Shown: positions 17,890 to 24,876 of the stretch, piece after piece
Layout: each line of letters begins with the position of its first letter
Numbering within the stretch: position 1 is the stretch's first letter
NCBI GenBank assembly: GCA_001275005.1
Contig: JWZX01002384.1
Span: 1 to 29,495 of the forward strand
Direction: 5' to 3'
Length of the DNA stretch: 29,495 nucleotides
Origin: Chrysochromulina tobinii
Lineage: Eukaryota > Haptophyta > Prymnesiales > Chrysochromulinaceae
Translations under genes and position numbers: made by a program
The notes under the pieces: model-generated
Database searches by the model: none
Told to the model about the DNA's origin: nothing
The model's input: only the letters and a program-made list of their open reading frames with translations

Positions 17890-18636
17890 ATGCGCATGAT
17901 GAATTGCCGAGTGTGGACCATGGTAGCGACTGCCGCGCTGGCGCGACCCATGCGCAGCGTCACATCAAAGCGTAGCGTCACGGCAGTTTCACGATGCGCC
18001 ACGCCACCTAGGCTGTGTTCTGACGCCTTGTGCGCCGAAGCTTTTGCCGATGAGATGCGTCGCCGCGGCCTCCAGACGGCACTCGAGCAGCTGGAGGAGG
18101 ATGGACCGAGCGCCTTCAAAGATCCGACAAAGGTGGTTGAGTACGTCATGCTGAATTTGCAGCACAAGGCGCAGGGGCCGGGCCTGGCCGAGGCGTTCCG
18201 TTTCAGCTGCCGGGAGCCGGGCAAGTCCTCCTTTGTGTCGGGCAACGCTTTGTCTACCAGACGCATCAGCTGGAAAACGGCCAAGGTGGTCTCAGGATAT
18301 GCGTCTGGCCCGGCGCGCTCCCTCGCAGATTTCGAGGCGGAGATCCGCGAGCACTACGGCCTGCTGCTCGGCTGCGCGCAGTGGCGATTCGCCGTGCACC
18401 ACCCGGTGACGCAGGAGCCTCTCGCACGCAGCTCGAACGACGACGGGCGAGCAGGCGACCTTCGGGAGTACGTGCTGCTGGTCGACGAGACACCAGTGAG
18501 TGTGCGGCTGCTTTACGATTGGGGGGCATGGTGCTACCTCATCTGCAGTGTTGAGGTGCTCGATTCAAACGCGGCGGCACTCGGGATCGGGTCGCCGCCC
18601 GATCCGCGTGACGAGGTGGGCGGGCGCTCGTTGTGA
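17890..18636 (+). CDS. Conserved-looking unknown protein with organelle-type N terminus
   Basis: A 248-residue, single-exon protein. The N-terminal ~35 residues (MRMMNCRVWTMVATAALARPMRSVTSKRSV) are rich in Arg, Ser, Ala and hydroxylated residues and lack acid, like a plastid or mitochondrial presequence; a signal peptide is not obvious. The rest has compact-domain character: AFADEMRRRGLQTALEQLEEDG, then DPTKVVEYVMLNLQHKAQGPGLAEAFRFSCREPG, ISWKTAKVVSGYASGPARSLADFEAEIREHYGLLLGCAQWRF and EYVLLVDETPVSVRLLYDWGAWCYLICSVEVLD. The pattern 'V-x-x-V-x-x-x-L-Q-x ... G-x-x-x-A-F-x-F-x-x' followed by a curved beta-sheet-like end recalls NTF2-like/DUF4864-type plastid proteins of algae, but this is recall by eye and may be wrong. 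ATG 17890 was chosen; 17896 and 17899 are in-frame alternatives with little effect. Confidence 0.6.
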   Translation: MRMMNCRVWTMVATAALARPMRSVTSKRSVTAVSRCATPPRLCSDALCAEAFADEMRRRGLQTALEQLEEDGPSAFKDPTKVVEYVMLNLQHKAQGPGLAEAFRFSCREPGKSSFVSGNALSTRRISWKTAKVVSGYASGPARSLADFEAEIREHYGLLLGCAQWRFAVHHPVTQEPLARSSNDDGRAGDLREYVLLVDETPVSVRLLYDWGAWCYLICSVEVLDSNAAALGIGSPPDPRDEVGGRSL

Positions 18637-18747
18637 CTGTGGCGCACAGTTTGCGTTCTTTGAATCGTAAATACAAAGTATACCGTAGCGGCGGTGTTGC
18701 TCACTACATCGAATGGCACCATCACAGACGGTGCCAGCTCGAGACCA

Positions 18748-19062
18748 TCAATCTCCAGCCGAAGGTGCCATTCGCGGCGTTGCTCCTGGCTTGCGTGACG
18801 AATCCGACGCCCTTCGCCGATCTCGTCGCTTTCCAATGGCACTTTTCGGTTTGGCGAGGCCCGATGTGCTGCTGGATGCCTTCTTCTCTTTTGAGCGTGC
18901 GGTGCGGAGCTTGGAGACAGCGCCCATGCGGAGGATCAGATCGTCCTCCGGCGCCATGACCGCAGCCTTGCTCATCGCGTCCAGCCGCTCGAAGAGATCA
19001 CCACCATCCATATCGGCCTCGGCCGCATTTGTCTCCACTTCGCCTGCGTCGTCGACGTCCAT
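18748..19062 (-). CDS. Possible small nuclear-type protein (acidic head, basic tail)
   Basis: A 104-residue frame from the ATG at 19060-19062. Its first half is acidic (MDVDDAGEVETNAAEADMDGGDLFERLD), then a short helical stretch (AMSKAAVMAPEDDLILRMGAVSKL), then a Lys/Arg/Ser-rich half with bipartite NLS-like clusters (RSKEKKAS, KRRDRRRAS). Composition is unlike the Ala/Pro/Arg shadows typical of chance frames here, and an acid-base architecture is common in small chromatin or RNA-associated proteins. There is no known domain. The opposite strand also has an open frame across it, with less protein-like composition. Confidence 0.35.
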   Translation of the reverse strand: MDVDDAGEVETNAAEADMDGGDLFERLDAMSKAAVMAPEDDLILRMGAVSKLRTARSKEKKASSSTSGLAKPKSAIGKRRDRRRASDSSRKPGATPRMAPSAGD

Positions 19063-19728
19063 CGGCGGCTCACGCGGGCTGGACGGCGGGCGATTATTCG
19101 GAGGAGACAAGGACGACCTTTCAAAAACTCGGAAAATGACTATTCACACCCCTGCGGATGTTTTGTTCACGTTCACGTTAGTTTACCATCTCAGCCAGAC
19201 GAACGACCACCGGTCCCGTGGAGACACACCGTGGAAGGAATACACATTATGACCACACACACAGGCTCGACCTTTATGTTTTCAAAGAATCAAACTCTTG
19301 GGGTGACTAATTCGCCTGCCCTGGCGGCGAAGTCATCAGCTCCGCACCAATCCAAACTGCACAATCAGAGCAATTATAAAATAGGAACGGGTCCCAACGT
19401 GCTCCTCACAGTCATCTGGCACAATCGGCGTGAAACTAAGTCGCAAAGTGATGTTCTGAAAAGCCCTGCTGAAAAGTGAAATGACTACAACGTCACTCGC
19501 GCATCACACGGCCACGAACTGCCGTGCGTGTCAGCATTGGCGAGCGTAGCGGTGATACACGCGCCCGACGGATCGCTGCGCGTGGCCCCGTGGGCGATAA
19601 TTCCAACCTACACAAATCAGTCTCTCGGTGCGCGTGTGGCTGTGGGGCGATCGCCACGCGGTTTCACGCTGTTCACAGCACACGGATTGCTCGAATGACG
19701 CGCTTTTGTTGGTCGGCGCGTCTCGTGC
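19063..19728. other. Spacer, nothing recognised
   Basis: About 666 bp, AT-richer than its flanks, between two minus-strand genes. Several short frames have no coding character. It should contain the 3' UTR of the FKBP gene and the 5' region of the doubtful small gene. Confidence 0.5.
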
Positions 19729-20994
19729 TCAGCAACGCTTGAGCTCCACATCGAACAGGAGCGTTGCATTGGGCGGGATCGTGGGCGGCGCCCCTCGCTT
19801 GCCATACGCGGCATCCGGGGGGATGCGCAGCTTACGCTTGCCACCGACACGCATGCCCGCCACGCCGAGATCCCACCCCTTGATGACCTCTCCAGCGCCG
19901 AGGCGAAACGAGATGTCGCCCGCGTCGAAGCGCTTGCCGTTGGTGAGCGTGCCCACGTACTTGACCGTTACCTTCTGACCGTTACGTGCGACCCCGCCCG
20001 ACATGGCGCCCAGCTGAACGTCCTCGTACTCGACCCCGCCCGCAATCTTGACGAAGCCGCCTTTGGACGCGGGCGCCGGCGCGGGCGCCGCCGGCTTCGC
20101 TGCTGCCAGTGGCGCGGGCTTTGGCGGCGGCGCTGTCGGCTGCGCCGTCTCGTGGGTCGACTTGCCTTTCTTGGAAGGAGGCGCGGCGGCGGCCGCCGCT
20201 CGCTTGGCGCCCGAGGTGCCCTTCAGGATCGCCTCGACACTCGGAGGCGCAAGCGGCATCCCTCCCTCCTCCTCATCCTCCTCCTCCTCATCGTCGTCGT
20301 CCTCCTCCTCCTCGCCCTCCTCCTCCTCGCCCTCCTCCTCCTCGCCCTCCTCCTCCTCGCCCTCCTCCTCCTCGCCCTCCTCCTCCTCGTTGTCCTCCTC
20401 CTCATCGTCGTCGTCCTCGTCGTCGTCCTCCTCGACGCCCATGAGCGCCTCCGGCGCCACAGCCTTGGCACGGCCAGCGATCGTGCTGCTCGCTGTGTTG
20501 GCCGCCGGTGCTGCCGCCTTGGCAGCTGCAGCCGGAACCGCCTTTTTCGCAGCTGCAGCCGGAGCCGCCGCCTTGCCAGCTGCAGCCGGCGCCGCCGCTT
20601 TTGCTGGCGCGGCCGGCGCCGGCGCCTTGGCAGATACGGGCGCCGGCCGCTTCTCGGCCGTCTCAATCTCCACTGGGCCCAGCTCGCCGCGCGAGAAGCC
20701 GCTGACGTGCACGGCGGAGGTGCTGGCGCCATCGACCATCAGCTCAAAGTCGGCGTTGAACGGCTGGCCAAGCTTGGCGGTATCGTGCACGCCACTGCCG
20801 AATAGGTTGCACAGCACCGCCGAGTAGCCTCCACTCGTTGCGCGCAGCACTGCGCGCTCCGTGGATGGGGTTGCGAGCACGGCGCCCGTGAGGCACACGC
20901 ACGCATGCCGCGAGACGTGCTGCGAGAGCTTGCCGCCCGGTGGGATCTCGTAGCCCCAGAAGCAGGCTGCGTCGCTGGAATCGTCAGCGTCCAT
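19729..20994 (-). CDS. Nuclear FKBP-type peptidyl-prolyl isomerase with N-terminal nucleoplasmin-like domain
   Basis: A 421-residue, single-exon protein starting MDADDSSDAACFWGYEIPPGG. Residues ~10-115 look like the nucleoplasmin-like (NPL) domain of fungal Fpr3/4 and insect FKBP39/46: FWGYEIPPGGKL at the start, beta-strand pattern, FNADFELMVDG, VHVSGFSRGE. Next come an Ala/Pro/Lys-rich linker, a long poly-Asp/Glu tract (about residues 200-245) and a basic patch (KGKSTHET). The last ~100 residues are a complete FKBP domain with the pocket residues visible: VKYVGTLTNGKRFDAG, GEVIKGWDLGVAGM, LRIPPDAAYG and LLFDVELKRC. Proteins of this plan are nucleolar or chromatin histone chaperones that isomerise proline in histone tails; nuclear site and role follow from the family. 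The acidic tract is encoded by a 15-bp minisatellite at about 20300-20395. The gene diverges from the selenoprotein gene. Confidence 0.9.
   Translation of the reverse strand: MDADDSSDAACFWGYEIPPGGKLSQHVSRHACVCLTGAVLATPSTERAVLRATSGGYSAVLCNLFGSGVHDTAKLGQPFNADFELMVDGASTSAVHVSGFSRGELGPVEIETAEKRPAPVSAKAPAPAAPAKAAAPAAAGKAAAPAAAAKKAVPAAAAKAAAPAANTASSTIAGRAKAVAPEALMGVEEDDDEDDDDEEEDNEEEEGEEEEGEEEEGEEEEGEEEEGEEEEDDDDEEEEDEEEGGMPLAPPSVEAILKGTSGAKRAAAAAAPPSKKGKSTHETAQPTAPPPKPAPLAAAKPAAPAPAPASKGGFVKIAGGVEYEDVQLGAMSGGVARNGQKVTVKYVGTLTNGKRFDAGDISFRLGAGEVIKGWDLGVAGMRVGGKRKLRIPPDAAYGKRGAPPTIPPNATLLFDVELKRC
20285..20400 (-). repeat. 15-bp minisatellite encoding EEEEG units
   Basis: On the plus strand, CCTCCTCCTCGCCCT-type 15-mers repeat at least four times with almost no variation, then grade into plain CCT/TCC triplets. 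On the minus strand this encodes repeated EEEEG in the acidic tract of the FKBP. The copy number is likely to vary between strains. Confidence 0.9.
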
Positions 20995-21251
20995 GCCGTG
21001 CGGTGCGAAAGACCACTGTCACCTCTCCGTCGTGAAGGGCCTACGACGTGGACAGTCCGGCCGTCCAAAGATGCGAAAAAACGGATTTCGTCAAAGGTTG
21101 CGCGCGCGCGCGCGCGCTAGAGGCGCTTAGGTTTTCCTCGAACACGTCAGCAAGTATGGCGGTCCATCGGATCTTTCGTTGCCACTTCGAAAGCGAGATC
21201 CGGCGATGGCGGACCCTTGAAGCGCGTCGCTCGCTCGCTCGCTCGCCAGCA
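20995..21251. promoter_or_regulatory. Bidirectional 5' region with (CG)n dinucleotide run
   Basis: These 257 bp separate the divergent starts of the FKBP gene and the selenoprotein gene. A pure CG alternation of 17 bases lies at 21101-21117, a Z-DNA-prone sequence. GCTCGCTCGCTCGC repeats lie just upstream of the ATG at 21252. No TATA box was identified. Confidence 0.45.
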
Positions 21252-22067
21252 ATGCTCTACTCTCCCGTCCGACTGCTGCTGCTCATCGTGGCACTCGTGA
21301 CTGTGACACCCGCCTGCGGATTTGCCGCCGCGCCGTCGATTGCCTGCACGCGACCGCCTCTCTCCGCCCGCGCCTCATGCCTCGCGGTGGTGATGCAGCA
21401 GCCGAAGGCCGCGTGACGCGAAGAGGACGGCGCCGTCATGGTGAACAACGTCCGCGTCACCGGCGACACGCTGCGCTCCATGGTGCTTGCGGACGCGGAC
21501 GGCGCCCGCGTGCGTAGCGGCAGCCTGCTCGGCGCGCAGGACGGCCGCGCCGTTGTGGTCTTCCTGCGCCACCTCGGGTGACCGCTGTGCTGGGACTACG
21601 CGCTCTCCTGGCGTGATCCCAGCACCACCGCGCGCCTCGCGGCCGCCGGGGTCGCAGGCCCGCTCTTCGTCTCCGTCGGCCAGCCCGAGCAGCTGCGCAG
21701 CTTTCTCGGACTCAACCCTGAGCTCAACGGCGCGCCCGCGCTCATCGACGACTCGGAGGACTTCGCAGCGTATCGCGCGGCGGGCTTCACGAACCTGCTA
21801 GGCGACAAGCAACTCGACAAGGCGCCCGACTTCAAGCCACCGCGCACCATGAGCCCTGGCAAGTGGTGGTCCTATTTGCGCAACGTGGCACAGCTCGCAC
21901 CCAAACCCAAGGGCGGATCCTTCAAGCTGGGAGAAGTCCCCACAGGCGTGCGCGTGCTCGGCGGCACGTACGCGCTCAATGGCGGCGCCGTCGTCTTCTC
22001 GCACGAGGACGAGGTGCCCGGCGCGACGCCCGAGATCGAGGCCGTCCTCAAGGCGGTGGGCGCGTAA
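21252..22067 (+). CDS. Selenoprotein U / PRXL2-like (AhpC-TSA family) thioredoxin-fold protein, plastid-type leader; UGA as selenocysteine
   Basis: Reading in one frame from ATG 21252 to TAA 22065-22067 gives 272 codons with two internal TGAs. The leader MLYSPVRLLLLIVALVTVTPACG|FAAAPS is a signal peptide with Phe at the expected +1, then a transit-like stretch: a bipartite plastid signal. The domain contains RAVVVFLRHLG-TGA-PLCWDYALSW. In SelU/PRXL2/AAED1 relatives this is the thioredoxin-fold strand followed by GCxxC. Here the TGA (21579-21581) replaces the first Cys and the second is kept (TGC 21588-21590), giving a U-x-x-C redox motif. The sequence stays protein-like to the end (PLFVSVGQPEQLRSFLGL, GGTYALNGGAVVFSHEDEVPGA). 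A SECIS candidate lies downstream. The first TGA (21414-21416, after VVMQQPKAA) is unexplained; it may be another Sec, an error, or be avoided by starting at ATG 21438. A pseudogene is the alternative. Confidence 0.8.
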
Positions 22068-22403
22068 GAATTCTTACGCTGTCGCACCGCCGCCGAGCCA
22101 TCGCATTACCAAGCAGGCGGTAGGCAGGCGAGCACGTGCTGTGCCGCCCGCATTCCGCATCGCACTCCACTGAGCCAAAGTCTCTCCCGTCCAGATGACG
22201 TCGCTGCCCGCAATGCCCATCACCCGCGGTGGGGCCCGAGCTGTCGGCCGAGGTTTAGCGACGCGAGGTCTCCCCGCGCGGTTCAGTCTTCGGAAACGTC
22301 GAGTGACGCGTGGTCTCGGAGGGGTCAGCGGTTTGTCAGCGGTCGTGAGTTAACAACGTCCGCACTGCTTTCCTACAACTCTAAGATATACTAGTTCGAC
22401 AAA
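22068..22403. other. Intergenic region between convergent genes, holding the selenoprotein 3' UTR
   Basis: About 336 bp. Apart from the SECIS candidate it shows some inverted, hairpin-prone GC-rich strings. The final 70 bp are AT-richer (TAAGATATACTAGTTCG) and probably include 3' ends of both transcripts. Confidence 0.4.
22195..22267 (+). promoter_or_regulatory. Candidate SECIS element in the 3' UTR of the selenoprotein gene
   Basis: Starting 128 nt after the stop codon, ATGA (22195-22198) is followed by a 7-nt helix strand CGTCGCT (22199-22205), and an unpaired AA (22212-22213) lies 13 nt past the ATGA. A GC-rich apical hairpin (CCCATCACC/GGTGGGG, about 22216-22234) comes next. The perfect complement AGCGACG (22257-22263) is followed by CGAG (22264-22267), supplying the 3' GA. 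Order and spacing (ATGA, ~11-13 nt, AA, GA) fit a SECIS. The 3' GA is offset by one base from ideal quartet pairing, and the upper part of helix II is imperfect, so this is a candidate only. Confidence 0.4.
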
Positions 22404-24421
22404 CTACATGGATATGGAGCGCGAGATGGGCGGAGGTGTGGGCGGGGACAGCCCCGCCGTAGCTAAACTTATGACAACGGTTGAGCATGAGCTTGAGGCT
22501 CTACATAGAGGCGGCGGGGGCGGAGAAGGCTCCGAGGCTCTCCGCTTCGGCGATAAGCTCTGCACTAGGACTTGTACGCGTGGCAAGAGGTCGAATGATG
22601 ACGATGTGATCATCACCCTGCCGTTCACTTTATGCTCGGAGAACAACGGCGTCGAGATCCCACGGGCCATGCACGCCTCCTTGAGCGCGGTCCAATCGCC
22701 TTCAAAGAGGCCACCCCCAAAGACGAATTCCTTGAGCGCCGGCGCCGCGCCCTCGCGGATCGCCTTCGCCAGCGCCTCGAACCCGCGCGTGCCGATCTTG
22801 TTACCCCTCAAGTTGAGCGTCTCGACGTGCTTCAGGAGTGGCAGCACCTCTGCGAACGCCTCCGCGTCCGCGTCCTTCCACTCGAGGATTTCAAACTCAA
22901 GAACCCGAGCCTTGCCGAGCGCGGCGCAGAGTGTGTTGGCGTACAAGTCCGCCACCACCTCGCAGTCGGCGCCGTTGGTGAAGACCTTGCGCGACAGCTC
23001 GGCTGCAAACTTGCGAGGGTGCATCGGAGGCGCGCGGTAGCTAGTGAAGCCGAAGCGGCGCGGCACCGCGCTGTCGACGATGCGCCGAAAGGAATACTTG
23101 GACCCCCTCTTGATCATGCCGCTCACGGCGCGCTCGAACGACGGCCACCCCTTGCCTCGGAGCCAGCCCTCGGGGAAGAAGGGCGCGTCCTCGGCCGAGC
23201 GCGGCCAGCCCGGGGGCTGCTCGCTCAGGATCACCGTCGTCGTCAGCCTGTGGGCGTACCACATGCCCATGGTCTTCTTCGCGGTGTCAAAGGCGGCTTG
23301 CTCGGGCGCCGTCCGCTTCCCGTCGGCGTCCTTTTGGTGCAGGCTGCCCCAGCTGCGCGCATCGAGGACGACACGCACACAATCAGGGCGCCGAGGTTGC
23401 AACGCCGCGGGTCGATCAGGCGAGACAACGCTCAGTGGCAATCAGACGCAATCAGACGCAATCAGACGCAATCAGACGCAATCAGAGGGCCGATCAGGCG
23501 AGCCGACACTCAGTGGCAATCAGTGGCAATCAGTGGCAATCATGCGCAATCAGACGCAATCAGACGCAATCAGACGCAATCAGACGCAATCAGACGCAAT
23601 CAGAGGGACGACGCGAGCGGCGCGGATGGAGATGCGCAAGGGTGCAGCGGCGGTCAGTAGTTCGTTGGGGTGCAGGGGGTGAGGGGCCGTGCGAGGGGAA
23701 GATGGATGGGAAAGGGAGTGAGAGCGAGCACGCACTCGTAGAAGACGCCAAACTCGCCCGAGGGGAACTGTTCCGCTGTCTCGCCACATTGCTGGCCGAA
23801 GCACGGGATGACGTAGCAGCAGTAGCCAGCAAACAGGCCGAGGCTGAGAGCATTGCAGCACAACGAGCAGCCGACGTCGACACAGCCTCCCGGGCAGCAC
23901 CGCCGCTCACGCTCGATCTGCTCGGCGAAGCGCCTCAGCTGCTCGCCATCCGGGTCCGGGTGCTTGGGCGTGAGCCACCCGTGCGAGATGGCGATGATGC
24001 GGAGCGGCTTGTCGGCGCGAAGATCGTCCGTCATAAGGCAGCCGCAGGTCTCACAAGCCCTTCCCACGTGCCCGCGCGGGAGTGCGCGCACCTCCGCCTC
24101 CGACAGGAACGCCTCCTCCGGGAGCTCCTGCCGCCGTGGCAGCACCTCACGGCGGCGGGCCTTCTCGAGTAGCCATGAGAGGCGAAGGAGCCGCACGGGT
24201 GCGGGACTGCCGTCGTGCCCCTCGCGCATCAGCCAGTACATCTTTTCCGCCTCGAAGTAGATCACGCCGTCGCGTGACTTCCACTTACTGTTCTCCTCAT
24301 ATTGCGTCCAGAACCTCTGACCGAACGCCTCGGCCTCATTTTGCGACTGGACGAGCGCCTTGGCCACCGGTCCCTGCTTGGCCTCACGCTCCATAACCTG
24401 GGAAAAGGGTGCCTCTGCCAT
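22404..24421 (-). CDS. HET/TIR-like domain protein with Cys-rich hydrophobic insert and RI-type LRR
   Basis: Two exons by eye, complement of 23736-24421 and 22404-23352, phase 2, GT-AG, 544 residues. Splicing joins GVFY-GA to C-TGG, restoring GVFYDWGSLHQK, the counterpart of VFWDYASLFQN in the large receptor. The domain also has AISHGWLTPKHPDPDG (~145-159), FDTAKKTMGMWYAHRLTTTVIL (~250-271) and GKGWPSFERAVS (~295-306; Cys is replaced by Pro, Glu302 kept). The lead-in RRQELPEEAFLSEAEVRAL also matches the receptor (RRQEL...SPFLSAEEAVAL), so the two are paralogues. Residues ~175-212 form a Cys-rich hydrophobic insert (CCPGGCVDVGCSLCC, YCCYVIPCFGQQC) reminiscent of PLAC8-type segments. An LRR (VETLNLRGNKIGTRGFEALAKAI, ~405-427) and a Pro/Ser-rich tail follow. 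Function is unknown; membrane attachment and signalling are inferred. Confidence 0.7.
23353..23735 (-). repeat. Intron with decamer (CAATCAGACG) arrays and a 78-bp-period duplication
   Basis: The 383-nt intron starts GTGCGT and ends CGCAG on the minus strand. On the plus strand, 23433-23485 and 23555-23607 are runs of CAATCAGACG-type 10-mers, and 23508-23541 is a run of TGGCAATCAG 10-mers. A larger unit, CGATCAGGCGAG...CTCAGTGGCAATCAG, occurs at 23413 and again at 23491 (period 78). The array stays open in two plus-strand frames, which is a by-product of the repeat. Confidence 0.85.
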
Positions 24422-24876
24422 CGGTTTCGTTTCACTTCCTGTTTAGACGCGTAAGTGATGAGACTACAATTGTAGTCTTCGTTCGGTCGTTCGTTTCAGG
24501 GCCCTCTCGGCCAGACACACACCCACAAGCCCCGAAAAGGCGTGCGTGGGAGGCGCTCTCAAAAAGTCATGTCTAGTCAATTCAAGTCTAGGAGATGAAC
24601 TCGTCCGGGACTAAAAAGTAGTGACCGGACAAGTCAAGCGAAGTCAAGTCAAGTCTGTAGGAGGTGAACTGTCTCGTCCGGTACTGAAAAGAATATTTTT
24701 CATCTGTCTCACAGGTCCGTAGTCCGGGCTGAATGTAACGCGGCTGCACGCCATGACGCGGCGCCAGCGCCGACCAGCGCGACCACCCTCGACCCTGAGC
24801 AGCCAATGTGTGCGGCAGCTCCCTCGACGCTCGACGCGCCCCGCCGGTCAGACGCGCCACGCCTGTCGCCTCGCGG
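24422..24876. other. Spacer with an imperfect 67-bp-period duplication
   Basis: AAGTCTAGGAGATGAACTCG... (from 24584) and AAGTCTGTAGGAGGTGAACT... (from 24651) are imperfect copies, separated by AAGTC/AAGCG pentamer repeats. No gene recognised. The distal part should hold the 5' region of the HET/TIR-like gene (ATG at 24421) and the 3' UTR of the next gene. Confidence 0.6.

Noticed and set aside
20048-20827. Plus-strand poly-Ser/Ala protein
   Set aside because: It is the antisense of the Glu-rich FKBP linker; no start context or domain.
21048-21416. Independent short secreted peptide ending at TGA 21414
   Set aside because: The same frame continues into the thioredoxin-fold domain, so this is the leader of the selenoprotein gene.
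23413-23607. CRISPR array (regular short repeats)
   Set aside because: The units are 10-mers in direct tandem without unique spacers, in a eukaryotic intron.
22632-24172. Plus-strand frames with RNQTQSDAI repeats
   Set aside because: They arise from the CAATCAGACG array inside the minus-strand intron.
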